This document shows, one piece after another, positions 1 through 7,436 of a stretch of DNA of 47,337 bases. The DNA comes from Thermodesulfovibrionales bacterium. Lineage in GTDB: Bacteria > Nitrospirota > Thermodesulfovibrionia > Thermodesulfovibrionales > JdFR-86. The notes beneath the pieces were generated by a model, which was not told the DNA's origin, made no database searches, and was given only the letters and a program-made list of their open reading frames with translations. The first letter of the stretch is position 1. Every line of letters starts with the position of its first letter. The position numbers and the translations under genes were made by a program. The stretch covers positions 1-47,337 of the forward strand of contig JAUXOF010000059.1 in the NCBI GenBank assembly GCA_030682405.1. The letters run 5' to 3'.

Positions 1-784
1 TCATTCAATTATTACTACCCTCAATAGAAATGTGCAGCAAGAAACCACAAGATTCATTTTAGGTTCTAAATACCACACCAGCATTATTTGTATTGCTAAA
101 GGACAGGTTATCGCTGTTGCAAGTTCAAGCGGAACTGATTATCCCTTTACTTTCAAAACAAATGTCGGGTCAACATTAAAACCATTTATTTATACATTTT
201 TAAGAGAGAATGGTGTGAGTAGCAATGACATTTTTTCGACAACGAATATCCATAATCTAAACTGGGATATTCGTGAAGTACAAAAATCGGATAGAAAATT
301 TCTAACTCTTAAAGAAGCTTTATTACTATCAAATAATAATGCTTTTGTGAATGCTTCGTATCATATTGGAATTGAGAAGATACTTTCCTTTTTAGCAAAA
401 ACAACAAATAAACCTGTAAATAAATTTGTCCCTGCAAGTGTTCTCGGTGCAACAATAGATGGAATTACTCTATACGAATTAATAAATACGTATTACCGAT
501 TTTTCCTTGATAAACCTGAAAATCCCTTTAAAAAGGAATGTATTTCAATACTTAAAAAAAATGCAATTGAAAAATTTGGAGGAGACATACTTAATGTTTT
601 TCTTAAAACAGGGACAACTAATCAGAACAAAGAACGCTATGGCGTTGTTGGTACGGCAAAAATGCTTTTTGGTTTTTTGAGGCAAGGGAATGAAATTGAT
701 GATTATACAAAGGAAGGCAATTTTTTGACGAGTATAATGAGTTTTCTAAGAAATGTAAGAAGTAAAATTTATAAATGGGAATAA
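1..784 (+). CDS. Penicillin-binding-type transpeptidase domain protein, 5' end outside window
   Basis: The reading frame is open to the left edge, so the gene begins outside the window; a GTG at 32 is only an internal codon. The first visible residues (HSIITTLNRNVQQ) resemble the segment that opens the transpeptidase domain of class A / PBP1C-type proteins. The three active-site motifs are present in order: STLK (SxxK, 170-181), SNN (SxN, 329-337) and KTGTT (605-619). Between them, LGATIDGITLYEL resembles the PBP1C GITLYEL block. By family knowledge such a domain would act on D-Ala-D-Ala stems outside the membrane. The gene is much more AT-rich than the core genes and its stop lies 2 nt before the start of the next gene, so the two probably form an acquired pair. 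Transpeptidase fold is likely; the biological role is unknown. Confidence 0.72.
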   Translation, partial: HSIITTLNRNVQQETTRFILGSKYHTSIICIAKGQVIAVASSSGTDYPFTFKTNVGSTLKPFIYTFLRENGVSSNDIFSTTNIHNLNWDIREVQKSDRKFLTLKEALLLSNNNAFVNASYHIGIEKILSFLAKTTNKPVNKFVPASVLGATIDGITLYELINTYYRFFLDKPENPFKKECISILKKNAIEKFGGDILNVFLKTGTTNQNKERYGVVGTAKMLFGFLRQGNEIDDYTKEGNFLTSIMSFLRNVRSKIYKWE

Positions 785-786
785 AT

Positions 787-1479
787 ATGAAAGCACCACC
801 ATTCGATCCATTTATACTTTCACCTGAGACCTCTAATTTAAAGGAATTGTATCCCGACTCCTCTTGTTTAAAAGATATTTATACAAAAACAAATTCTACG
901 GAACGTTTAGGCATAGTAAGATTATGGATAACTGAAGGTATCCCATATGCTTTTAAAGAGCATCCTTTGTTATATGAAAAAATCCGCGAATTTATTGCCG
1001 AGGGGATAAATGTTGACACGAAAAATATTACTATAGTTGGTAGTGCTCGTATTGGGTATTCTCTTTCAAGACGCGAATGGGGGCGACCATTTAATAGCAA
1101 TTCAGATTTTGATTTTACGATTGTTTCAAATGATTTATATAAAACAATTGTAAGTGACTTTCAAAGATGGGTAAAAGATCTTGAGTTAAAACGAACGTTG
1201 CCTAAAGATGTTGCCGAGATGTCTAGATGGTTAAATAATATTAAGTACCTTAATGAAAAAATACCAACAGGCTTTGTTCAAGTAAAATTTATTCCATACC
1301 ATGAGAATTATACCACGGTAAAAAAATGCTATGACACAATCTGGCTATTGAAAAAGAGATTAATCCTCACACAAACCGCTCCTCGTGTATCCGATGCTTC
1401 AATAAGAGTATATTCAAGCTGGAAGGCCTGTATTCATCAATTGCAAATTAATATTAAATCTGCACTGGAGCTGTGGTAA
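787..1479 (+). CDS. Nucleotidyltransferase-fold protein paired with the PBP-like gene
   Basis: I chose the ATG at 787 because GGGA ends 6 nt upstream; an in-frame ATG at 775 overlaps the previous gene by 10 nt and is the alternative. The 230-aa product carries a polymerase-beta-type nucleotidyltransferase signature: GSARIG at residues 85-90, then SDFDF with Asp107 and Asp109, matching hGS...DhD. The strand expected to bring the third carboxylate reads FVQVKFIP (163-170), where a Lys appears in place of an acid, so catalytic competence is uncertain. The ends look helical and there is no signal peptide or membrane segment. It is AT-rich like its partner, suggesting joint transfer. I do not recognise a named family. 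A role in a defence or signalling pair is only a guess from context. Confidence 0.65.
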   Translation: MKAPPFDPFILSPETSNLKELYPDSSCLKDIYTKTNSTERLGIVRLWITEGIPYAFKEHPLLYEKIREFIAEGINVDTKNITIVGSARIGYSLSRREWGRPFNSNSDFDFTIVSNDLYKTIVSDFQRWVKDLELKRTLPKDVAEMSRWLNNIKYLNEKIPTGFVQVKFIPYHENYTTVKKCYDTIWLLKKRLILTQTAPRVSDASIRVYSSWKACIHQLQINIKSALELW

Positions 1480-1537
1480 TATCAAAGCCCTATTCAAGAA
1501 TTGTGTTGACAGTTTGGCTTTCCGGTTGTGTGCACGG

Positions 1538-1660
1538 TCACAGTTTCCTGTAAGCGTCTTTCCTGTGCTTGATATTGTAGACCATTATTATATTGACCCT
1601 TTCCTCTTTCTTGCCGGTGATGAACTTTCTCCATTTTTCACGGGGTTTTCCCTTTAAAAT
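1538..1660 (-). pseudogene. Possible coding remnant before the endoQ tail copy
   Basis: Reading the minus strand just past the stop of the endoQ-tail copy, one frame gives about 40 residues rich in Lys and Arg (GKPREKWRKFITGKKEERV, then NIIMVYNIKHRKDAYRKL) ending in TGA at 1540-1538. The composition looks coding rather than random and resembles the C-terminus of a DNA-binding or transposase-type protein, but I cannot name it and see no start. Nothing else is recognisable in 1480-1537. Confidence 0.2.
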
Positions 1661-1939
1661 ATCTTTATCGTTCCGTACTGGCCGTCAAAACCGGGTGAGA
1701 TATGGACATCCCCGGAGCGCATCTTCTCCACGGCCTCTTTAAGCCTGTCCTTAATCTCAGGGGAGGCTGCATCTCTTATGCCTGAAAGAGTGACATCAAG
1801 GAGTATCCTGAATTCGTTTCCCAATGCCTCTATCAATCTGAAATACTCCTTCTGAACCTTCTTTGTGTTGACTCCCGCATCAAAAACCTCGGCCAATACC
1901 TCGGCAAACGGAATTATAGAGTAAAAAGGGGGCGCGGCC
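1654..1939 (-). pseudogene. Duplicated 3' tail of the endonuclease Q gene
   Basis: Positions 1655-1939 match 16997-17281 without any gap over 285 bp, with about 12 mismatches. The match covers the last 95 codons of endoQ (APPFYSIIPFAEV ... GTIKIF). The frame is still open and ends in TAA where the intact gene has TAG. There is no PHP domain and no convincing start: the frame continues upstream to 2004 through sequence unrelated to endoQ. It is therefore a truncated copy, not a working gene. The outer breakpoint (1939/17281) falls at the GC-rich 21-bp repeat array inside the intact gene. I see no feature in 1940-2082. Confidence 0.8.
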
Positions 1940-2082
1940 AAGCTCACGGGACACTGGCATTCAAACGTAACGTACGAAGAATATAAGGCCGTCATCCCTG
2001 CCATATCAAAACTTCAGCACCCTTAACAGACTTTTTCAGGGGTCTCAAAATTGAAAACATGCGGCTTTGTGTGATATTGTTA

Positions 2083-2937
2083 ATGTCTATGAGACTCCCT
2101 GACTGGATACGGACAAGGCATTATCCCGACAGTCTTCATGAGATGAAACATCTCCTGAGAAGACACGGGCTTTCCACTGTCTGCGAGGAGGCCAGATGCC
2201 CCAACAAAAGCGAGTGTTTCTCAAAGCCTACAGCCGCATTCATGATACTGGGCTCTGAATGCACCCGCAACTGCGGCTTCTGCTCCGTGACAAAAGGAAC
2301 CCCCATGCCCCCTGAGGCTGACGAGACCCTGAGGGTCGCACTTGCCTCAAAAGAGATGGCTCTTAGGTATGTGGTACTCACATCGCCTTCAAGGGACGAC
2401 CTCCCTGACGGCGGGGCAGGGCATTTTGCCGGGACAGTAAGGCAGCTCAGGCGGCACCTGCCTGATGCAAGGGTCGAGGTGCTGACGCCTGACTTCAGAG
2501 GCTCCATAGATTCCCTGAGAACGGTTATTGATTCCGGCCCGGATGTTTTTAACCATAACGTAGAGACCGTGCCCCGGCTATATCCAGAAGTGAGGCCGCA
2601 GGCCGACTACAGGCGCTCCCTTAGTCTCCTTAAAGAGGCAAAGAGGCTCTCGGGCATAACCACGAAGTCCGGGCTCATGGTAGGCCTGGGAGAGGGCTTT
2701 GATGAGGTAGTTGATGTAATGCGCGACCTGAGGGATTCTGGCTGCGATATGCTCACCATAGGGCAGTACCTAATGCCCTCAAAAAGAAACCTTCCTGTCA
2801 GGGAATATGTTCAGCCCGGTGTGTTTGAGAGGCTCAGGGATGAGGCCGGGAGGATGGGTTTTAAATATGCGGCCTGCTCGCCGCTTGTCAGGAGTTCAAT
2901 GAACGCTGAAGAGGTGTACAGCCATGTCAATGTTTGA
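2083..2937 (+). CDS. lipA: Lipoyl synthase
   Basis: LipA is a radical-SAM enzyme that inserts two sulfurs into the octanoyl group carried by lipoyl domains of 2-oxoacid dehydrogenases or the glycine cleavage H protein. Both [4Fe-4S] sites are visible: the auxiliary cluster motif C-x4-C-x5-C (Cys34, 39, 45) and the radical SAM motif CTRNCGFC (Cys60, 64, 67). The C-terminal RSSMNAEE corresponds to the conserved RSSYxA segment whose Ser ligates the auxiliary cluster. The length of 284 aa is normal. The start is uncertain: the frame opens at 2059, but homologues begin near MRLPDW, so ATG 2083 (or 2089) is more likely; no strong ribosome site marks either. No lipB or lplA is seen nearby. alaC overlaps its 3' end, so the two are probably co-transcribed. 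Confidence 0.93.
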   Translation: MSMRLPDWIRTRHYPDSLHEMKHLLRRHGLSTVCEEARCPNKSECFSKPTAAFMILGSECTRNCGFCSVTKGTPMPPEADETLRVALASKEMALRYVVLTSPSRDDLPDGGAGHFAGTVRQLRRHLPDARVEVLTPDFRGSIDSLRTVIDSGPDVFNHNVETVPRLYPEVRPQADYRRSLSLLKEAKRLSGITTKSGLMVGLGEGFDEVVDVMRDLRDSGCDMLTIGQYLMPSKRNLPVREYVQPGVFERLRDEAGRMGFKYAACSPLVRSSMNAEEVYSHVNV

Positions 2938-4108
2938 TTTCAGGAGGATTAAGAGGCTTCCGCCGTATGTATTCGCAATCGTAAACACACTTAAGATGGA
3001 TGCGCGGCAAAAGGGCGAGGACATAATAGACCTCGGCATGGGAAACCCTGACCTGCCTGCACCGGAGCATGTCATAAAGAAGCTCTGCGAGGCCGCAAAG
3101 AACCCCAAAAACCACAGGTATTCCGCGTCTAAGGGCATCACCCAGCTGAGGGTGGCCATGACCGAGTGGTATAAAAGGCGGTTTGACGTGGACCTCGACC
3201 CGGAAAAAGAGGTAGTGGTGACCATAGGCTCAAAAGAGGGGCTTTCGCACCTCCTTCTTGCCACGGTTCAGCCGGGCGACATAGTGCTGACCCCGACTCC
3301 GGCCTATCCCATACATCCTTACGGCGCCATAATCGCAGGCGGCGACATCACGAGCGTGCCGATAGGCCCGGGCGTGGACTTTTTCTCAGAGCTTGAGGCC
3401 GCATACAAAAAAACATGGCCGAGACCCAAGCTGCTGATAATCAACTTCCCCCATAACCCCACCACACAGGTCGTGGAGGGGCTGGATTTTTTTAGAAAGG
3501 TCGTTGATTTCGCAAAGGAAAACGAGATAATCGTAATCCACGATTTTGCATACGCAGACCTCGTCTTTGACGGCTACAAGGCGCCGAGCTTCCTTCAGAC
3601 GCCCGGGGCAAAAGACGTGGGGGTTGAGTTTTTCTCGCTGACAAAGAGCTATTCCATGGCAGGCTGGAGGGTCGGCTTCTGCTGCGGCAATAAAGAGGTC
3701 GTGGGCGCGCTCATAAAAATAAAAAGCTATCTTGACTACGGGATGTTTCAGCCGATACAGATAGCAAGCATCGTGGCCCTGCGCGGGCCTCAGGACTGCG
3801 TTGAGGGCTTCAGAAAAACTTACCAGTCAAGAAGAAACGAAATGATACGGGGCTTAAAGAAGGCAGGATGGAATATCGAACCGCCGAAGGCCACGATGTT
3901 TGTATGGGCCGAGATACCGGAGCCGTTTAAAAAGATGGGATCATTGGATTTCTGCAAGTTCCTGATTAAAGAGGCGGGCGTTGCCGTCTCTCCGGGCATA
4001 GGGTTCGGCGAGGGAGGGGACAACTTCGTGAGGTTTGCCCTCGTGGAAAACGAGCAGAGGATAAAACAGGCATGTAAGGGCATTAAAAATGCCTTAGGCA
4101 GAGGTTAG
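2924..4108 (+). CDS. alaC: PLP-dependent class I/II aminotransferase, AlaC-like
   Basis: This 394-aa fold-type I aminotransferase has the PLP-binding segment [15 protein letters not shown], whose Lys forms the internal aldimine, the NFPHNPTT block and the [12 protein letters not shown] strand. Overall it is closest to the alanine-forming transaminase AlaC and to LL-diaminopimelate aminotransferase-like proteins. The expected reaction is pyruvate plus glutamate to alanine plus 2-oxoglutarate in the cytoplasm; substrate specificity cannot be fixed from sequence alone. The ATG at 2924 overlaps lipA by 14 nt and is preceded by GAGGTG at good spacing, suggesting translational coupling. A further ATG lies at 2930. 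Confidence 0.85.
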   Translation: MSMFDFRRIKRLPPYVFAIVNTLKMDARQKGEDIIDLGMGNPDLPAPEHVIKKLCEAAKNPKNHRYSASKGITQLRVAMTEWYKRRFDVDLDPEKEVVVTIGSKEGLSHLLLATVQPGDIVLTPTPAYPIHPYGAIIAGGDITSVPIGPGVDFFSELEAAYKKTWPRPKLLIINFPHNPTTQVVEGLDFFRKVVDFAKENEIIVIHDFAYADLVFDGYKAPSFLQTPGAKDVGVEFFSLTKSYSMAGWRVGFCCGNKEVVGALIKIKSYLDYGMFQPIQIASIVALRGPQDCVEGFRKTYQSRRNEMIRGLKKAGWNIEPPKATMFVWAEIPEPFKKMGSLDFCKFLIKEAGVAVSPGIGFGEGGDNFVRFALVENEQRIKQACKGIKNALGRG

Positions 4109-4111
4109 CCC

Positions 4112-4420
4112 CTGTCCAGGGTATTCCTCCTTTCAGTCATCGCAGGCGTAATAGGCGCTGCCATTGCCGGCAAAAAAGGCAGAAGCCGGGCATTGTGGTT
4201 TGTCCTCTCTGCAATGGTTCCTCTTTCCATAATAGTCCTGCTGCTTATGCCGGCGGTGCGCATGAAGCAATGCCCTTACTGCGGAAAAATACTAAGGCAG
4301 GATGAAAGCGAATGCAGGCACTGCGGCAGGGAGCTTCCGATTAACATGGTTCAGTGCCCCAACTGCAAAAAATTCGTGCCTGAGAAGCCTTACTGCATAG
4401 AGTGCAACAAGGGTCTGTGA
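4112..4420 (+). CDS. Membrane-anchored double zinc-ribbon protein, probable CTG start
   Basis: The C-terminal half holds two zinc ribbons: CPYC...CRHC and CPNC...CIEC. The N-terminal half gives two hydrophobic segments (FLLSVIAGVIGAAIAG and WFVLSAMVPLSIIVLLLM). No ATG or GTG exists ahead of the first membrane segment. A TTG at 4193 would delete that helix. A CTG at 4112, 3 nt after the alaC stop, has GAGG (4101-4104) at 7 nt spacing, so I infer a rare CTG start giving 102 aa. Small zinc-ribbon membrane proteins of this kind are common but of unknown function. The stop codon lies inside a palindromic repeat shared with the convergent neighbour. Confidence 0.6.
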   Translation: MSRVFLLSVIAGVIGAAIAGKKGRSRALWFVLSAMVPLSIIVLLLMPAVRMKQCPYCGKILRQDESECRHCGRELPINMVQCPNCKKFVPEKPYCIECNKGL

Positions 4421-4448
4421 CCCCATTACCGCAGGGGTCTGTGACCCC
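4411..4448. repeat. Tandem GGGGTC-TGT-GACCCC palindromes between convergent genes
   Basis: Two copies of the palindrome (4411-4424, lacking the first G, and 4434-4448) are separated by 9 nt. They supply the TGA of the zinc-ribbon gene and the last base of the stop codon of the opposing gene. The stems could also act as a bidirectional terminator. Related palindromes occur at 17280-17342 and 35685-35719. Confidence 0.6.
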
Positions 4449-5017
4449 TATACCCTCGGCTTTGCCAGTATTTCAAGAACCTTCAGTTCAAGGAACCTTT
4501 TTGAGGCGCAGGACTTTACGAGGAGCACTGTATCAGCCCCCCGCGCGGTGCCTGCAACCGCAAGAACCTCTTCTTCTTCGGGTATGAGCCCTGCATCGGC
4601 AGCCATCATGACGCACTCGCAGCAGACCTTTGAGCCCTCGCCGAACCTCCTCAGGGTATTGGCTACAATCTGGGTGAGGGAATATCCGCTGAACTTCCCG
4701 GAAAATGCCGTGTCTATGGAGTGGGTGAGCATAGTGCCCCTGAAGACCTTCGCCCCACTGCCGGTTATTTCGTCCTCAGTGTCCCGTGAAAGCTCCACGG
4801 AGTTAGGCTCTTTAAAGCCTGCCGAATGTGTGACCACAACAAGGTTTATCCCCGTATCTTTCAGTGCATGGGAGAAGAGGACTCCGGTCTCGCCTCCGGT
4901 TGAAGCGACTACAAGGTGCTTATGGCCCGCTTGCCTAATCGCATCTTTAACAACCCTCAGGCATTCGGAGGTGTTGTCTCTGCCGGGTTTCTCGAAATAT
5001 AAGACCTTTTTTTCCAT
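4448..5017 (-). CDS. Pyruvate-kinase C-terminal (alpha/beta) domain-like protein
   Basis: The 189-aa product starts MEKKVLYFEKPGRDNT and contains HLVVASTGGETG, LVVVTHSAGFKEP, a segment around VCCECVMMAADAGLIP, GTARGADTVLLV and a terminal EILAKPRV. These blocks match a stand-alone family related to the regulatory C-terminal domain of pyruvate kinase, found in archaea and anaerobic bacteria. The catalytic TIM barrel of pyruvate kinase is absent, so it is not pyruvate kinase. Its biochemical role is unknown; small-molecule binding is an inference from the fold. It is followed after 18 nt (in the upstream direction) by the two-CW gene, with which it is probably co-transcribed. Confidence 0.75.
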   Translation of the reverse strand: MEKKVLYFEKPGRDNTSECLRVVKDAIRQAGHKHLVVASTGGETGVLFSHALKDTGINLVVVTHSAGFKEPNSVELSRDTEDEITGSGAKVFRGTMLTHSIDTAFSGKFSGYSLTQIVANTLRRFGEGSKVCCECVMMAADAGLIPEEEEVLAVAGTARGADTVLLVKSCASKRFLELKVLEILAKPRV

Positions 5018-5035
5018 CCCAGCCTGTTTTTAAGA

Positions 5036-5332
5036 CTATCTCAGTTTGGAAAGCAGCGTGGCCGATAATATGAAGCTCGGCGTCTCCTCGCTTTTAACCG
5101 AAGTGTAAAATTCGCACACCTCGCAGGTGGAGAATTTCTGTGCAAAAGTCCCCTGAACAGTTCCCCCGCACAATGTCCCCGCAACAACCCAACAAGACCT
5201 GCCTGCGTTTTTGCCGCTGTGCACGCCGTTGAGTCTCCCATTCGTGGTGGCAGAGCATACGCCTAATTCGCCCGCCTTAGAGCCTCCGGGTTCCCTTCCG
5301 CAGCCCTTTACTTCCCAGCAATTCTTCTTCAT
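5036..5332 (-). CDS. Two-CW domain protein
   Basis: This 98-aa protein has the two Cys-Trp motifs that name the family (NCWEVKGCGRE near the N-terminus and RSCWVVAGTLCGG in the middle) followed by CEVCEFY. The cysteines suggest a metal or Fe-S site, but the function is unknown. GGGGGA precedes the ATG at suitable spacing, and a sigma70-like promoter lies at 5368-5396. It would be the first gene of a two-gene unit with the PK-C-like gene. Confidence 0.75.
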   Translation of the reverse strand: MKKNCWEVKGCGREPGGSKAGELGVCSATTNGRLNGVHSGKNAGRSCWVVAGTLCGGTVQGTFAQKFSTCEVCEFYTSVKSEETPSFILSATLLSKLR

Positions 5333-5367
5333 AATTAATTCCCCCTAAATTTTTGTAATATCTGAAT

Positions 5368-5396
5368 ACTATACCTGTTTTAAAAAAAGTTGTAAA
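5368..5396 (-). promoter_or_regulatory. Sigma70-like promoter for the two-CW gene
   Basis: On the minus strand TTTACA (5396-5391) and TATAGT (5373-5368) are separated by exactly 17 bp. They lie about 36 nt upstream of the two-CW start codon. Confidence 0.5.
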
Positions 5397-5546
5397 GACA
5401 ACGAATTGGCTTGGGTGTGCGACATAAAAGTGTGAATAAGTTCAGATACACTTGAAAACCCCCTTGCAATTCCTCAAAGACAATGGCATCATCCATGACT
5501 ATAAACCCCTCTTTCAGTCTCATATGTCCTGAACCCATACATGCCC

Positions 5547-5576
5547 TTGACTATTAAACCCGCTTTGTGATAAAAA
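5547..5576 (+). promoter_or_regulatory. Candidate promoter for the DsrE-like gene
   Basis: TTGACT at 5547-5552 is followed after 18 bp by the A-rich hexamer TAAAAA (5571-5576), 33 nt before the start codon. The -35 box is good and the -10 box is weak. Confidence 0.35.
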
Positions 5577-5609
5577 ATACTGTTGCAAATTTATATCCGG
5601 GAGGGTGAA

Positions 5610-5882
5610 ATGGCCAAAAAAAGGATAGCCGTGCTTGTCCGCGACAGGAAGCACGAGGCGCTGAGGATGTCGGTCGGCCTTACGCTTGCCGACGACGAGG
5701 TGAATGTCTTTATCATGGATGACAAGCTTGTGCCGGACGATGACATGTCCTTAAATCTGGAGACCCTGCAGGACTTGGACGTGCCGGTATTCACGAATAA
5801 CCCTGAAAACAACTACAAGCAGATGTCTACAGAGGAGATTGCAAAGGCCCTTACGGATTGCGATGCAGTTATCGCCTACTGA
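5610..5882 (+). CDS. Small DsrE/F-like protein
   Basis: The ATG at 5610 has GGGAGGGTG just upstream, so the longer frame from 5583 is not the start. The 90-aa product (MAKKRIAVLVRDRKHEALRM..., VFIMDDKLV, a C-terminal DCDAVIAY) has the alternating strand/helix pattern of DsrE/DsrF-like proteins. These are usually linked to sulfur-relay or small redox functions. It lacks the conserved sulfur-carrying cysteine region of true DsrE/TusD; its only Cys is near the C-terminus, so sulfur transfer is doubtful. It appears to be a single-gene unit with its own promoter and a strong terminator. Confidence 0.65.
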   Translation: MAKKRIAVLVRDRKHEALRMSVGLTLADDEVNVFIMDDKLVPDDDMSLNLETLQDLDVPVFTNNPENNYKQMSTEEIAKALTDCDAVIAY

Positions 5883-5898
5883 CATGGCTTAGAAGATA

Positions 5899-5947
5899 AA
5901 AAGCCGTCCGCAGTGCGTTGGAACGCCATGCGCGGGCGGCTTTTTTG
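5899..5947 (+). terminator. Rho-independent terminator after the DsrE-like gene
   Basis: GCCGTCCGC pairs with GCGGGCGGC (one G-T pair), enclosing a long loop and followed by six T. A-runs on the other side would let it also work on the opposite strand. Between it and 6085 I see no gene. Confidence 0.75.
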
Positions 5948-6085
5948 TTTCAAGGAAGCTGCCGGCTTAAGCCTGCTTAATTTACACTGCCCCGCGTTAT
6001 TGCCCCGGTTTTAGTTACACGCAAAATTTTCATTAAAATCGATAGTATTTAAATCTATCAGGTTTCCTAAAATTAGAATTCGAAG

Positions 6086-6115
6086 TTGAATTTACCATGA
6101 TTTCCGGGATATATT
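6086..6115 (+). promoter_or_regulatory. Candidate promoter for the beta-propeller cytochrome
   Basis: TTGAAT (6086-6091) and TATATT (6110-6115) are separated by 18 bp, roughly 100 nt upstream of the start. The leader contains a GGGGGGG-AGG run but no convincing gene. Confidence 0.35.
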
Positions 6116-6213
6116 TAATCAACCTCAATATTAAAGGGGGGGAGGTGGCGAAAAAAATAAAAATAACAATAATGAGGCGAACCGGACTTAAAAACTAACA
6201 AAAGGGGAAAAGA

Positions 6214-7338
6214 ATGAAAAAGATTACGTTGGTTGTTTTGGCTTTGGCGGCTGCGGGGTATCTCGCATACACTACGGTTGACGGCGGCGCTCCTTCTGCA
6301 ATCGCAAAGAAAGCAAAATACACAGGCACTCTGTATGTTGCGGGGATGGGCGGCCATTTTACCACCGCAGAGGTGGAGATAAACCCCTCGGATTCCCAGC
6401 CGATAGTGATTAAAAACCTTGACAGGATTGTCATAGGCAACAAAGACACGCATCCTACACACGACGCAAGAATAGACGTCAACGACAGAACGAAGATGTA
6501 CTGGTCGACATATAAGGTTGACAAGTCGAAGGAGGGAGGCAAGACAGTCCATGTGGGCGTCTCGGATCTTAAGACCGGAGAGGTAATCAAGGACGTCGCC
6601 CTCAACATCGACGACAGGGTAAAGTGGAGCGGCGCTCTTTACTGCGGCTCCGGCCAGTCTAAGTCCATGTTCATACCCGTCATGATGACCGGCGAGGCGT
6701 ACATCGATGTGTTTGACAAAAAGACCCTTGAACTCAAGCACCGCGTGTTCCTCGATGAAATCGGGTACAAGGCCGGCACATACATGTTCTTTCACGGAAC
6801 GAATTCGCCTGACATGAAGACGTTTGCCGTTGCGATAAACATGACCACTCCGTGGGAAGACCCCTCAAAGCCGGGAAAGCCGATAGGCAAGATTGATATG
6901 CTTCTGCTTGACCTGCCGGCCCTTGAGCAGGGGAAGGTCAAGGTCATTGCCAAGAACACGCTTACAGGCGACCCGGACAAGACAAAGACATTCAGGGAGT
7001 ACTTCTCTCCGGACGGCAAATACCTCCTTCAGTCCGGCGGCGACAGGCTGTATCTCCTTGACGGAAAGACCCTCAAACTTCTCGACGAGGAGATGATGAC
7101 CGACGGAGAAGCCCATGATGCAATGGCCACTCCGGACAGCAATTACGCCATATTGCCGCTGAGGACGAAGATTAAGAGCACGGAAGGCAAAGACATAACC
7201 GACGGCACGGTTCAGCTCTACGACATAAAGGAAAGGAAAATTATAGGGAAGACGTCATCGGTATGTTATGACTGCCACAAGAACGTCGGTCTCCACGGTA
7301 ATTCTATTCTCTGCGGACTGGACGGGAACTTGAACTAA
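6214..7338 (+). CDS. Exported beta-propeller protein with one c-type haem motif
   Basis: The 374-aa product starts with an export signal or anchor (MKKITLVVLALAAAGYLAYT). The body has repeated strand motifs typical of YVTN/WD40-like propellers, such as TLYVAGMGGH, YFSPDGKYLLQSGGDRLYLLDG and DAMATPDSNYAILPL. A single CYDCH (CxxCH, residues 351-355) near the C-terminus predicts one covalently bound haem c added by the periplasmic cytochrome maturation system. A role in periplasmic electron transfer or in sensing a small ligand is inferred. I do not recognise a named family, though the layout recalls cytochrome cd1/NirF-type propellers with the haem motif at the other end. GGGG lies 7 nt before the ATG. 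A strong terminator follows, so it is probably a one-gene transcript. Confidence 0.6.
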   Translation: MKKITLVVLALAAAGYLAYTTVDGGAPSAIAKKAKYTGTLYVAGMGGHFTTAEVEINPSDSQPIVIKNLDRIVIGNKDTHPTHDARIDVNDRTKMYWSTYKVDKSKEGGKTVHVGVSDLKTGEVIKDVALNIDDRVKWSGALYCGSGQSKSMFIPVMMTGEAYIDVFDKKTLELKHRVFLDEIGYKAGTYMFFHGTNSPDMKTFAVAINMTTPWEDPSKPGKPIGKIDMLLLDLPALEQGKVKVIAKNTLTGDPDKTKTFREYFSPDGKYLLQSGGDRLYLLDGKTLKLLDEEMMTDGEAHDAMATPDSNYAILPLRTKIKSTEGKDITDGTVQLYDIKERKIIGKTSSVCYDCHKNVGLHGNSILCGLDGNLN

Positions 7339-7374
7339 GGCTATTACAGAAGCTAAACGATAGCTTTGACATTG

Positions 7375-7418
7375 AAAAAACGGGCGTCTTGTATTAAACT
7401 GCAAGATGCCCGTTTTTT
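7375..7418. terminator. Strong bidirectional terminator
   Basis: ACGGGCGTCTTG and CAAGATGCCCGT form a 12-bp stem (one mismatch) with a 10-nt loop, preceded by A6 and followed by T7. It separates the cytochrome gene from the transporter operon. Confidence 0.85.
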
Positions 7419-7436
7419 TAGGGGGGAGGTTCATGC

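Noticed and set aside
6147-6201. A 17-codon leader peptide (ending IMRRTGLKN) before the cytochrome gene
   Set aside because: The candidate GTG directly abuts the GGAGG run with no spacing, and the composition is not convincing.
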